A DNA stretch of 64,000 nucleotides from Streptomyces zingiberis (GCF_012034935.1 NZ_JAATEN010000007.1:124001-188000); one strand, 5' to 3'. Positions 15,843 through 24,630 are shown, counted from the first letter of the stretch. Translations and numbers: made by a program. Notes: generated by a model not told the origin, from the letters alone.

Positions 15843-17198
15843 TCACCTGGTGAAAGCCGGGGAGCCCTGCTGCGCGGTGTAGCCCTCCAGCCGGCCGATG
15901 GCGGACCGGACCGCCGGCCGGCGGGCGTGCGGCATCAACCGCGTACGCAGGGACCTCACCCGGTTCGTGGTGCTGGGGCAGCGGATCCGGCCGTAGTCCT
16001 CCAGCAGACGGTCGGTCACCTCGCACGCCTTCTCCAGCCTGCCCTCCAGCAGCAGGACCTCGCCGAGCTTGGCGAGGGTCAGCGCCCGGGCCCGGTGCGC
16101 GAAGGGGGAACGGTGCCGCAGGGAGGCGGCGAGGGCGGCCCCGGCCCGGTCGTAGTCACCGAGGCTCTGGAGCACGTGGCCCCGCTGGTAGTGCAGCGCG
16201 GCCAGCGGGTACCCGCTGAACGGCGGCGCGGGCGGTTCGTCACGCCCGCCGTGCAGCGTCGTCGCGTCGGAGAGGACGTCCAGCGCCCGCCGCTCCCGGC
16301 CGGCCGCCGCGTGCACCACGGCCAGATTGCTCAGCAAGAAGGACTTGATGGCCGGGGAGGCGTCCTCCGGGGCCGCCCGCCACGCGGACAGCGCGAGCTC
16401 GGTGCCCCGGTGCCCGAGGCGGCTCAGCTGGGCGCTCATGGCGCGGAGCGTGACGGCGTACTGGGTGCGGTCACCGGCCTCGACCGCCAGCTGCGCGGCC
16501 ACGTGGAAGTACCGCTGCGCCAGGCCGTTCTGCCGGCAGTCGGCGCACATCCGGGCCAGCACATGCGTCAGCCGGGAGAGGTTGCCGAGCAGTTGGGCGT
16601 GGGTGGGCGCGTCGCACCGGGCGGCGAGGAAGGCGGCGCCGTCGGTCGCGAGGTAGACGGCCAGGGCGGTGCGGCTGTGCGCTCCGCCGTAGGTGTCGCT
16701 GACTCTCGCGTAGTGCGCGGTGGTCTGCGACAGGGCGGCCAGGTCGCCCGCGCCGAGACACCACTCCCCCCGCGCCGGCCCGGGTTCGGCCTCGGCCCAC
16801 GCCGGTGGAGTGGCGGACGGCCGCAGGGGCAGCCCGCGCAGGGCCGCCCGGGTGTCCGCGCCCGTATCGGCCGCGGTGAGCGTCGCCAGGGCCTCGCGGC
16901 CCCGGCCCCCGGTGGCGAGAAGGGGGTCGACCGGCTCGTCGGGGAGGGGCGACAGGCCCGTCTCCTGAAGGCTGACGTAGCGGCCCAGGCGCCGGGTCAG
17001 CACCTCGGCCACCAGCGCGGGGACGGGGGCGGGCGGCCGGGATCCGGCGAGCCAGCCGGCCACGGTCTTCCGGCTGTAGCGCAGGACGCGCCCGCTCTCG
17101 GCCGCCGTCCGGTTCACCGCGCGGGCGAGCGTCTCGCCGGACATCCCCGCCTCGGCCAGGAGCCTTTTCAGCCTGTGGTTCGGGTGGCTGCGCGCCAT
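15843..17198 (-). CDS. HTH regulator with TPR-like C-terminal region
   Basis: A 451-residue protein. The first ~70 residues form a Cro/C1-like helix-turn-helix (L-K-R-L-L-A-E-A-G-M-S-G-E-T-L-A-R-A-V-N and Y-S-R-K-T-V-A-G-W-L). The rest is helical with repeats of the tetratricopeptide kind (A-L-H-Y-Q-R-G-H-V-L-Q-S-L-G-D-Y, A-L-T-L-A-K-L-G-E-V-L-L-L-E-G-R-L). Such proteins are common Streptomyces regulators and the TPR part may bind a peptide or partner protein. ATG 17198 has GAGGAG 6-11 bp upstream; a longer frame has no such site. It is divergent from the terpenoid operon across a 687-bp gap and is the best candidate for its pathway regulator. Confidence 0.7.
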   Translation of the reverse strand: MARSHPNHRLKRLLAEAGMSGETLARAVNRTAAESGRVLRYSRKTVAGWLAGSRPPAPVPALVAEVLTRRLGRYVSLQETGLSPLPDEPVDPLLATGGRGREALATLTAADTGADTRAALRGLPLRPSATPPAWAEAEPGPARGEWCLGAGDLAALSQTTAHYARVSDTYGGAHSRTALAVYLATDGAAFLAARCDAPTHAQLLGNLSRLTHVLARMCADCRQNGLAQRYFHVAAQLAVEAGDRTQYAVTLRAMSAQLSRLGHRGTELALSAWRAAPEDASPAIKSFLLSNLAVVHAAAGRERRALDVLSDATTLHGGRDEPPAPPFSGYPLAALHYQRGHVLQSLGDYDRAGAALAASLRHRSPFAHRARALTLAKLGEVLLLEGRLEKACEVTDRLLEDYGRIRCPSTTNRVRSLRTRLMPHARRPAVRSAIGRLEGYTAQQGSPAFTR

Positions 17199-17885
17199 GA
17201 CAACTCCTCGGAATGTGTTCAGATCCGGGCACACAGGACGAGAACCGGGATCGCGGACGACGCGGTGAAACCACCGTTCCGCGCCCGCCGGCTGTCACCG
17301 CTGTGGGAATGCCGTCCGCCCCGTTGACGATCAGAGGACAGTCCTTCTTTTATCCGCGCATGGCGGAGGAATAACCGGCGGATCTCTTCCGGTTTTCCGC
17401 AGTCTCTCCGGGAGCGCTCCCATTCGACCAGAATCACAAGTTCACAAGAGGGCGACCCGCCGGACGAACGCGATTACCGAACGGCCTTGGCGGACGGGCC
17501 ACGGGACTGTTTGACTTTCTGGTGCCGCCGGGTCCGCCGGGATACACCGGCCTTTCCCGTCACCGGCACACCGTGGGATATCCGCGGCACGAACAGGTGC
17601 GACACGCCCTGGTCCGCACCGGACCCCGGGCCCACCCCGCGCACCGGAACCCACCGGGCACGGGACCACCACGGCACACGCGTTCCGCACCACGCGCCAC
17701 ACCGCACACCGCGCACCGCGCACCGCGGCACCGCGCATCTTCGCCGCACACATGACGCTCCGCGCACCGGCCGAGAGACCACCGCGCGCCGGCGGCACCG
17801 CCGTGAGCGGGCCGGCGGATCCGGGCTCCACCGGCCACGATCCCCGGCCGCCCCCGACCACCGTGGGAAGGGTGAGACAGCACCC
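17199..17885. promoter_or_regulatory. Divergent promoter region of the terpenoid cluster
   Basis: This 687-bp gap separates the HTH-TPR regulator from the prenyl synthase operon. The part at 17310-17480 is clearly less GC-rich than its surroundings. On the plus strand TTGACG (17322-17327) is followed by a T-rich TTTTAT about 18 bp later, a plausible promoter with a long leader. The part at 17640-17760 is a run of short CACCGC/GCACCG repeats. No supported gene is seen. A palindromic box is listed separately. Confidence 0.45.
17409..17422. promoter_or_regulatory. CebR-type palindromic box
   Basis: CGGGAGCGCTCCCA matches the published Streptomyces CebR operator TGGGAGCGCTCCCA at 13 of 14 positions and contains a perfect 12-bp palindrome. 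It lies about 464 bp before the first prenyl synthase gene. A CebR-like repressor gene is present 20 kb away in this window. Binding is inference; the match is seen directly. Confidence 0.45.
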
Positions 17886-19100
17886 ATGAGCGACGCACGC
17901 GTCCTGAACACCCCCGGCACGGACACCTCCGGCACGGGCACCCCCGGCACGGACACCTCCGGCCCCGGCGCCCCCGGACCGGCCGCCCACACCCCGGACC
18001 CGGTGCCGGACCTCCTGGCCGAGTGCCGGGAGGCGGTACTCCCCGCCCTGCGCCGGGCCGTGGACCGGCTCCACCCCCGGCTCGCCCTGATCAGCTCCTA
18101 CCACTTCGGCTGGTGCGGGCCCGACGGGAGACCGGCCCGGGACCCCGGCGGCAAGATGCTGCGCGCCACGCTGGTGACGCTCACCGCGCGGGCGTTCGGC
18201 GCCGGCCCGGCCGAGGCGGTGCCCGGCGCGGTCGCCGCGGAGCTCGTGCACAACTTCTCCCTGCTCCACGACGATCTGATGGACGCCGACGAGCTGCGCC
18301 GCGGGCGGCCCTCCGCCTGGGTGGTGTTCGGGGCGGGCCCGGCCGTCCTGGCCGGTGACGCGCTGCTCAACGAGGCGCTGCGGACCACCGCAGAAGTGCC
18401 CGGGGCGGCCGCGCCGGCCGCCACCCGGGCGCTGGCGGCGGCGGTGGAGACCATCATCCGGGGACAGGCCGCGGATCTGGAGCTGGACGGCCGGGACGTG
18501 GCCCGGACCGGCCCCGACGACTACCTGGCGGCCTGCGCCAAGACCAGCGGTCTGCTCAGCGGCTGCGCCGAGGTCGCCGCGGCCCTGGCGGGCGCCCCGG
18601 CGCCGGCCGTGTCCGCGCTCCGCTCCGCCGCCTGGGACCTGGGGATCGCCTGGCAGATGGCGGACGACCTGGAGAATCTCTGGGGGGACACCACCGGTGG
18701 CAAGCACGCCTACGGTGACCTGCGCCGCGGCAAGCGGACCTACCCCGTGATCGTCGCGCTGCGCTCCGGTACCCGGGCGGGTTCCCGGCTGGCCGCGCGC
18801 CTGGGCTCCGCCGCCGTCCCCGGGGAGGGCGAACTGGCGAAGCTCGCGGACCTGGTGGCGGAGGCCGGCGGCCGGGCGGGGGCCGAGCGCGACGCACGCC
18901 ACCACCTCGGCCGGGCCCTGCGGGCGCTGGAGGGGGCGGGCGGGGACCCGGCCGCGATGGACGATCTGACCGCCCTGTTCCGCCATGTGCTGGGCCGGCA
19001 CGAACGGTGGCTCTCCGCGGGCGGGGCCTCCCCCGGAGCCGCCCCACCCGCCGGGCCCACCGAGCCTGCCGCACCCGCCGAGAAGGGACCGGCCCGATGA
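17886..19100 (+). CDS. Isoprenyl diphosphate synthase (first copy)
   Basis: A 404-residue polyprenyl synthetase. The first Asp-rich motif is D-D-L-M-D at residues 129-133 and the second is D-D-L-E-N-L-W-G-D from residue 260, which bind Mg-diphosphate. Early residues are Y-H-F-G-W-C and G-G-K-M-L-R, where the family has the substrate-binding G-K-x-x-R. It should join IPP to an allylic diphosphate (FPP or GGPP length; not decidable by eye). The first ~40 residues are a Thr/Gly/Pro repeat (GGCACGGACACC units) and the C-terminus is Pro/Ala-rich. ATG 17886 follows GGAAGG. Its stop overlaps the next gene (ATGA). Confidence 0.85.
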   Translation: MSDARVLNTPGTDTSGTGTPGTDTSGPGAPGPAAHTPDPVPDLLAECREAVLPALRRAVDRLHPRLALISSYHFGWCGPDGRPARDPGGKMLRATLVTLTARAFGAGPAEAVPGAVAAELVHNFSLLHDDLMDADELRRGRPSAWVVFGAGPAVLAGDALLNEALRTTAEVPGAAAPAATRALAAAVETIIRGQAADLELDGRDVARTGPDDYLAACAKTSGLLSGCAEVAAALAGAPAPAVSALRSAAWDLGIAWQMADDLENLWGDTTGGKHAYGDLRRGKRTYPVIVALRSGTRAGSRLAARLGSAAVPGEGELAKLADLVAEAGGRAGAERDARHHLGRALRALEGAGGDPAAMDDLTALFRHVLGRHERWLSAGGASPGAAPPAGPTEPAAPAEKGPAR

Positions 19101-20167
19101 CCACAGCCGACACGACCGTCACGGAGCGGCGGAACACCGTTCCGGCGCCGCCCGGTGACGCCGGCGCCCCGCGGTGGCTGCGTCACGCCACGGACGTCAC
19201 CGACCCGGTCCTGCGGGAGGCCGTGCTCTCCCTCCACCCCCGCGCCCGCGCCGTCGCCGGCTACCACCTGGGCTGGTGGGACGAGCGGGGCCGGCCCGTC
19301 GCGGCCGGCTGGGGCAAAGCGGTGCGCCCCGCGCTCGTGCTGCTCTCCGCCCGCGCCGCCGGGGCCGCCCCCGGTACGGGCGCCGGCTGCGCGGCGGCGG
19401 TGCAACTCGCGCACGACTCCTCGCTGCTGCACGACGACATCATCGACCGGGACGAGACCCGCCGGAACCGCCCCGCGGCCTGGCGTGCCTTCGGGGTCGC
19501 CGGGGCGCTGCTGGCCGGGGACGCCATGCTGGCCCTGGCCGCCTCCCTGATCCAGCGGGAGGACCTGGGCGCTCCGGCCACCGCGGCGCTCAACGAGGCC
19601 GTACAGCAGTTCATCGGGGGCCAGTTCGAGGACATGGCCTTCGAGGAACGGGCGGAGGTCTCGCTCGCCGAATGCTCCACCATGGCCGCGCGCAAGACCG
19701 GTGCGCTCATGGGGGCCGCCTGCCGGCTCGGCGCCCTGGCGGGCCGGGCGGACGGGGAACGGGCGGCGGGGCTGGAGGCTTTCGGGCGGTCGCTGGGGCT
19801 GGCCTTCCAGCACGTGGACGACCTGCTCGGGATCTGGGGCGACCCGGAACGGACCGGCAAGCCCGCCGGAGCGGACCTCCACGCGCGCAAGAAGAGCCTC
19901 CCCGTGGTCGCCGCCCTGGACTCCGGCGGCCCGGAGGCGGCGCGGCTGGCCGAGCTCTACGCCCGCGATCCGTCCCTGGACGACCCCGGGACCCTCCGCC
20001 ACGCCGCCGCGCTCGTGGAACGCGCGGGCGGCCGGGAGCGGACCGCCGGACTCGCGGGCCGGCATCTGCGGGAGGCGCTGGACCACCTCGGCGCCCTGGA
20101 GCTGCCCCCCTCCCGCACCAGGCCGCTGCGGGACCTCGCCCACTGGCTGACGGCCCGTGACCACTGA
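19097..20167 (+). CDS. Isoprenyl diphosphate synthase (second copy)
   Basis: A 356-residue polyprenyl synthetase with D-D-I-I-D at 113-117 and D-D-L-L-G-I-W-G-D from 241, as in actinobacterial GGPP/FPP synthases. It shares Y-H-L-G-W-W and G-x-x-x-R-P with its upstream neighbour but is clearly diverged, so the pair is an old duplication. The two may make different chain lengths, or work as a hetero-oligomer. The start codon overlaps the stop of the first copy, so production is coupled. A 166-bp gap follows before the terpene synthase. Confidence 0.87.
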   Translation: MTTADTTVTERRNTVPAPPGDAGAPRWLRHATDVTDPVLREAVLSLHPRARAVAGYHLGWWDERGRPVAAGWGKAVRPALVLLSARAAGAAPGTGAGCAAAVQLAHDSSLLHDDIIDRDETRRNRPAAWRAFGVAGALLAGDAMLALAASLIQREDLGAPATAALNEAVQQFIGGQFEDMAFEERAEVSLAECSTMAARKTGALMGAACRLGALAGRADGERAAGLEAFGRSLGLAFQHVDDLLGIWGDPERTGKPAGADLHARKKSLPVVAALDSGGPEAARLAELYARDPSLDDPGTLRHAAALVERAGGRERTAGLAGRHLREALDHLGALELPPSRTRPLRDLAHWLTARDH

Positions 20168-20333
20168 CCCCCCGCGCCCGCCCGCCCCGGCCGGGCCCGG
20201 GACGCACGGCCCGTGTCCCCCTTCCACACGCGGGAGCCGTCCGGCTCCCGCGTGAACACCCCCGACAGTCCGTCCCGCACCCGCCGCGCCGCGAGCGTCC
20301 CGGCCGGCCGGATGCGGAGAGAGGAGAGCAGTC

Positions 20334-21368
20334 GTGCAGAGCCCGATAGCTGATCCGGTCCTGGAGACCGTCCTGCCCCGGTGGCCCTTCCCCGCCGCTC
20401 CCGTCCGGGACCCGCACGACGTCGAGGCCGTGGAGTCCGGCGGTGCCGCCTGGGCCCTGCGCTTCGGCCTGATCGACTCCGGCGACCCCCGGCACCCGCT
20501 GCGCCGCCTGTGCGCGGGTGAGCTGGTCAGCCACGGATACCCGCACGCGGACACCGGTATCCGCGTCCTCGTCACCCAGTGGACCATGTGGTACTTCAAC
20601 CTCGACGACCACTTCGAGGACGGCGCCGCGGGCGCCGGTACCGCCGCCGCCGAGGAGGCCGCGGGGCCGCTGCGCCGCATGGTGGACGCCGCCCGGCGCC
20701 GCGTGCCGCTGCCGGAGGCCGCCGATCCCCTCCAGCGTTCCCTGGCCGATCTGCTGGAGCGGACCGCGCTGGTCATGGCGCCGCTGCAATTCCACGAGCT
20801 GCTGGCGCACCTGGACGACTACTTCACCTCCCTCGTGGTGGAGTCCGGGTACCGGGCGCGCGGTGAACTCCCCGCCGTGGACTCCTACATCGCGCTGCGC
20901 CGCGACACCGGCCCGGTGCTGCCGCTGCTGGACTTCGTGGAGCAGGGGGAGTCGGTGCGCCTCCCGGCGCGCTTCTACGGGACCGCGGAGTACACCGAGA
21001 TGATCGGCTGCGCCGCCGACATCGCCTCCTGGATCAACGACGTGTGCTCGGTGTCGAAGGAGCTGCACCGGCCGGACGCGTACAACCTCGTGATCCTGCT
21101 GCACCGGCTGGAGCACAAGTCGCTCCAGGACGCAGCCGCCGAGACCATGGACCGCATCGAGCAGCGGGTGCGGCAGCTCCGGCGCGCGCTGGACCACGTC
21201 ACCGGGCCCGCCGGCTCGGGCGCCCCCTACAACGCCGCCGAGGCGGGCGCCATCCGCGCCTGGGCCGACGGGCTGCTGAGCTTCCAGAACCACGTCGAGT
21301 GGTACCTGCGGCACGGCCGCTACGACCGCTACGACGGGGAAGAGCCGCGCGGGGAGGTGTCCGCATGA
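20334..21368 (+). CDS. Class I terpene synthase
   Basis: A 344-residue class I terpene cyclase. The metal-binding acidic motif is N-L-D-D-H-F-E-D (D91-D96) and the NSE triad is N235-D-V-C-S239-V-S-K-E243. W-T-M-W-Y-F-N precedes the acidic motif, and the C-terminal R-Y-D-R-Y resembles the usual RY pair. It should ionise an isoprenyl diphosphate and cyclise it. The acidic motif is DDHFED rather than the common DDxxD/E form. The neighbours suggest a sesqui- or diterpene, but the skeleton cannot be read from sequence. GTG 20334 has GAGAGGAGAG upstream. The stop overlaps the next gene by ATGA. Confidence 0.88.
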   Translation: MQSPIADPVLETVLPRWPFPAAPVRDPHDVEAVESGGAAWALRFGLIDSGDPRHPLRRLCAGELVSHGYPHADTGIRVLVTQWTMWYFNLDDHFEDGAAGAGTAAAEEAAGPLRRMVDAARRRVPLPEAADPLQRSLADLLERTALVMAPLQFHELLAHLDDYFTSLVVESGYRARGELPAVDSYIALRRDTGPVLPLLDFVEQGESVRLPARFYGTAEYTEMIGCAADIASWINDVCSVSKELHRPDAYNLVILLHRLEHKSLQDAAAETMDRIEQRVRQLRRALDHVTGPAGSGAPYNAAEAGAIRAWADGLLSFQNHVEWYLRHGRYDRYDGEEPRGEVSA

Positions 21369-22879
21369 CCGGCGGCCCCCGCACGACACGCCCTGACGCC
21401 CTCGGCGCCCCCGGCACCCCAGCCGCCGGGCCCGCCGTGGCCGGTGCGGAGCGCGCCGCTTCCGGCGGCCGCCCCCACGTCATCGTGGCCGGCGCCGGCA
21501 TCGCCGGCCTGACCAGCGCCTTCCTCCTCCAGCGGCGCGGCTGCCGGGTCACGGTCCTGGAGAGCGGCGGACCGGAGGAGGTGGGCGGCCGCATGGCGTC
21601 GGTGCGGCGTGACGGCTTCTTCATCGACACCGGGGCCTCCCTCCTCTCCCGCCGGTACCACGCGATGCTGCGGCTGGCGGAGCTCGCCGGGGTGGGCGAC
21701 CGCCTCCTGCCCTCCTCCGACCTCATCGGCCTGATGCGGGACCGCCGGGTGCACCATCTGCATGTGGGGTCCCTGCCGCGGATGGCGGCGGGGCTGCTGC
21801 GGTTCGCGCCGTTCCCGGCCGATCTGCCCAAGCTGATGCTGGACCATCTGCGCGTGCGGCGCTCGCTGGACTGGTACGACATGTCCGCCGCGGCCCGCCA
21901 CGACGGGGAGTCCGTGGCCGGTTACGCGCTCCGCCGCGGACTGCGGCCCGGCACGGTCGACCACCTGCTCGATCCGCTGTGCATGCTGGCCTCCCTCCAG
22001 GATGTCGAACGCACCTCGTCGGTGGCGCCGTTCATGCTGCTCAACTCGTTGCTGGGCGGGGGCGGGCTGTTCACCTTCCGCGGCGGCGTCGGCCTCCTGC
22101 CGCGTCTCCTCGCCGCCCAGCTGCCCGTGACGTACCACGCCCGGGTCCGCCAGGTCGAGGAGGACGCCTCCGGGGTCCGGGTCACCTGGCGGCCCGGTGA
22201 CGGCGGCGAGCGCACCGAGCGGGCCGACGCCTGTGTGCTGGCGGTCCCCGTCTCCCAGGCGCCGGAACTCTACGGCCAGATGGGACGGGAGTTCACCGAG
22301 TTCTTCCGGCAGGTGGAGTACACCGGCAGCGTGCACGTGGCCTTCGGCCTGGACCGCCCGACGGCCGAGCGCGCCGTGATGGTGAACGCGCCCCGGGCGG
22401 AGCACCCGGCCCTGGTCGGCGTGATCCTCCCGCACAACACCGCCCCGGGCCGGGTGCCCGAGGGGCGGGGCCTGGTCATGGCGCACTTCCGCGGCTCCTG
22501 GTCGGACCGCCACCGCGATCTGCCCGAGGATCGGCTCGTCGACCACGCGCGCGCGGCGCTGCGGGCGCTGCGGCTGGTGCCCGAGACCGAGAACCACACG
22601 GTCATGACGCACGTCATGCGCCCCGGCGAGTGCGTCGTCTTCCGGCGCCCCGGGGACTACCGCGAACTCGCCCGGCTCAGCCGGGCCTGGCCGGCCGGCT
22701 CGCGCGTCCACCTGGCCGGCGGTGACTACTTCACCCAGTCCAGCACCCACCACAGCATCTGCTCGGCGGCGCGGACGGCCCGCCGGGTCTGGGAACGCCT
22801 GGAGGCCGCGGCACCCGCGCAGGCCGGGCCCTCCGCCCGCGTCCCCGCCCTCTCCCGGACGAAAGGAACGCCGTCGTGA
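21365..22879 (+). CDS. FAD-dependent oxidoreductase, protoporphyrinogen-oxidase-like (1)
   Basis: A 504-residue flavoprotein. The FAD-binding Rossmann motif is V-A-G-A-G-I-A-G-L-T-S-A-F with the GG motif G-G-R-M-A-S after it, and a C-terminal H-L-A-G-G-D-Y-F closes the FAD domain. This is the amine oxidase/phytoene desaturase/protoporphyrinogen oxidase superfamily. A likely role is desaturation or oxidation of the cyclised terpene. The first ~35 residues are a Gly/Ala/Pro head. Start and stop both overlap neighbours (ATGA, GTGA), placing it firmly in the terpene operon. It is paralogous to the next gene. Confidence 0.8.
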   Translation: MTGGPRTTRPDALGAPGTPAAGPAVAGAERAASGGRPHVIVAGAGIAGLTSAFLLQRRGCRVTVLESGGPEEVGGRMASVRRDGFFIDTGASLLSRRYHAMLRLAELAGVGDRLLPSSDLIGLMRDRRVHHLHVGSLPRMAAGLLRFAPFPADLPKLMLDHLRVRRSLDWYDMSAAARHDGESVAGYALRRGLRPGTVDHLLDPLCMLASLQDVERTSSVAPFMLLNSLLGGGGLFTFRGGVGLLPRLLAAQLPVTYHARVRQVEEDASGVRVTWRPGDGGERTERADACVLAVPVSQAPELYGQMGREFTEFFRQVEYTGSVHVAFGLDRPTAERAVMVNAPRAEHPALVGVILPHNTAPGRVPEGRGLVMAHFRGSWSDRHRDLPEDRLVDHARAALRALRLVPETENHTVMTHVMRPGECVVFRRPGDYRELARLSRAWPAGSRVHLAGGDYFTQSSTHHSICSAARTARRVWERLEAAAPAQAGPSARVPALSRTKGTPS

Positions 22880-24270
22880 CACACACACCGAACCCGGCAC
22901 ACACCGCACGCGAGTCCAAGGAACCGGTCATCGTCGTCGGCGCCGGCATCGCCGGCATGACCGCGGCCTTCCGCCTCCAGCAGGCCGGGCACCCGGTGCG
23001 GGTCCTGGAGCGGGAGGACCGGGCGGGCGGCCGGATGCGCACCGTCCGGCGCCGGGGCTACCACATGGACCTGGCCGCCATCCTGCTGATCGAGAACTAC
23101 ACGCAGATGCGCGACCTCGTGCGGGACCTGGACATCGAGGACACCACCCTGCGCACCAACAACCTCGTCGGCATCCGCCGCGACGGCCGCGTCCACCGCC
23201 TGCGGGCGAACCGGCCGACCGACCTCAAGCGCTCCGGCCTGCTGCCCTGGTCCTCGGTGCCGGCGATGGTCCGGCTCCAGGCGGACCTGCGGAAGTACGC
23301 CGGGCGCCTGCGCTGGAACAGCGACATGGGCGAGGCGGCCACGCTCGACACCGAGACCGCCGCCGCCTACGCCGAGCGCAGGCTGGACACGGAGTTCCGC
23401 GACTACGTGGTGGACCCCATGAGCGCGATGTTCTTCAACTCGCCCCCCGACCTGTCGGTGGTCAACTTCCTGTTCTCCATGCCCGCCGTGAACTCCGAGT
23501 GGTTCAACTTCCACGACCGGGTGGACACCCTCACGACCACGCTCGCCGCCCGGCTGGACGTCGAGACCCGCGCCGAGGTCACCCAGGTCGAGGAGACCTC
23601 GGACGGCGTCCGGGTGCACTGGCGGCGCGAGGGCGAGCCGGAGCACACCGAGGAGGCCGCCGCCGCGATCGTCGCCCTGCCGGGGCCGGTCGCCGCGGGG
23701 CTCTGCCCCGGGCTGGCCCCCAGCACCCTGGACTACCTGGCGAACGTCCCCTACGTGCCGGACATCCACGTCTACTTCGGCGTCGACCGGGTGCCGAGCG
23801 AGCCCGCCACCTGCGTCCTGTTCCCGCAGCGGGAACACGCCGACCTGGGGGTCATCACCTTCAACCACAACTTCGCCCCCGGCCGCGCCCCGCAGGGCCA
23901 CGCCCTGCTGACCAGCTACTACCGCTACCCCTGGGCGATGGCGCACTGGGACGACGACGACGACACGGTCGAGGCCCTCACCCACGAGATCCACCGGCAG
24001 GCCTGGCCGGAGATGGCCCGGCACATCGAGGCCCACCAGGACATGGCGTACGTCCAGCGCTGGAAGAACGCGGTCATCCTGCGCAAGCCCGGGGACTACG
24101 CGCGGTTGCGCGCCTTCAACCAGGGTCTGGACCCCCGCTCCCGCATCCAGCTCGCCGGCGACTACCTCGGCTTCAGCGCGACCAACTCCAGCCTCGTCAC
24201 CGGTGAGCGCGCGGCCCGCCGGGTGCGCGAGGTGGTGACCGGCGGAGCGGTCGCCGCGGGCCGCGTCTGA
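22876..24270 (+). CDS. FAD-dependent oxidoreductase, protoporphyrinogen-oxidase-like (2)
   Basis: A 464-residue flavoprotein with V-V-G-A-G-I-A-G-M-T-A-A-F-R-L, then G-G-R-M-R-T, and a C-terminal Q-L-A-G-D-Y-L-G-F. It shares length, motif order and the end block (R-K/R-P-G-D-Y plus L-A-G-x-D/Y) with its upstream neighbour. The two may act in sequence on the same scaffold or form a heterodimer. The start GTG overlaps the previous stop. A hairpin follows the stop, so it ends the first terpene transcription unit. Confidence 0.82.
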   Translation: MTHTPNPAHTARESKEPVIVVGAGIAGMTAAFRLQQAGHPVRVLEREDRAGGRMRTVRRRGYHMDLAAILLIENYTQMRDLVRDLDIEDTTLRTNNLVGIRRDGRVHRLRANRPTDLKRSGLLPWSSVPAMVRLQADLRKYAGRLRWNSDMGEAATLDTETAAAYAERRLDTEFRDYVVDPMSAMFFNSPPDLSVVNFLFSMPAVNSEWFNFHDRVDTLTTTLAARLDVETRAEVTQVEETSDGVRVHWRREGEPEHTEEAAAAIVALPGPVAAGLCPGLAPSTLDYLANVPYVPDIHVYFGVDRVPSEPATCVLFPQREHADLGVITFNHNFAPGRAPQGHALLTSYYRYPWAMAHWDDDDDTVEALTHEIHRQAWPEMARHIEAHQDMAYVQRWKNAVILRKPGDYARLRAFNQGLDPRSRIQLAGDYLGFSATNSSLVTGERAARRVREVVTGGAVAAGRV

Positions 24271-24277
24271 CCCGGCG

Positions 24278-24323
24278 GGCGCGTCCGGCCCGGGGGCCGC
24301 GCCCCGTCCGGTCCGGACGCGCC
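24278..24323 (+). terminator. Hairpin after the second FAD gene
   Basis: GGCGCGTCCGG (24278-24288) pairs perfectly with CCGGACGCGCC (24313-24323) around a 24-base GC-rich loop, starting 8 bp past the stop codon. It probably separates the terpene operon from the mevalonate operon. Confidence 0.55.
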
Positions 24324-24332
24324 GGGGCCACC

Positions 24333-24464
24333 GTCCCGCCGGGACCGCCGTCACGGCCGCGCGGTTCCGGCGGGACGGCGGTGCGGTCCCCGCGGGACAC
24401 CGGCGCGGTCCCGTCGGGACAGCCGTGCGGTCCCGGCGGGACGAGGGGGCGGTCCCGGCGGGAC
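24333..24464. repeat. Six 13-bp palindromes, five spaced exactly 22 bp
   Basis: Palindromes of the form GTCCCG-N-CGGGAC start at 24333, 24364, 24386, 24408, 24430 and 24452. The last five are exactly 22 bp apart, two turns of DNA, so all sites face the same side of the helix. Three copies have one changed arm base (24364 has GTTCCG, 24386 has GTCCCC) or a varied centre. The array ends 166 bp before the mevalonate kinase start. It could be a cooperative operator, a nucleoprotein or attenuator structure, or a bidirectional stop. The pattern is seen directly; the role is inference. Confidence 0.85.
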
Positions 24465-24630
24465 GACGGCGGTGGGCGACTGGAAAGAGCCCCGCGCCCA
24501 GGCAAGGCTGGAAGTCCGGACGGCCGGACGGCGATCGCCGCCGCCCCACCACGGCAGGCCGCCGCGTCACGGAAAGGCCGCTCCGGCACCACCCCAGGAA
24601 GGCCACGACCGCAGAAGGGAACCGCACTCC

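Noticed and set aside
24333..24464. Possible CRISPR array
   Set aside because: The repeats are only 13 bp and palindromic with 9-bp spacers, there are no cas genes, and the 22-bp step is too short. It is reported as a phased palindrome array instead.
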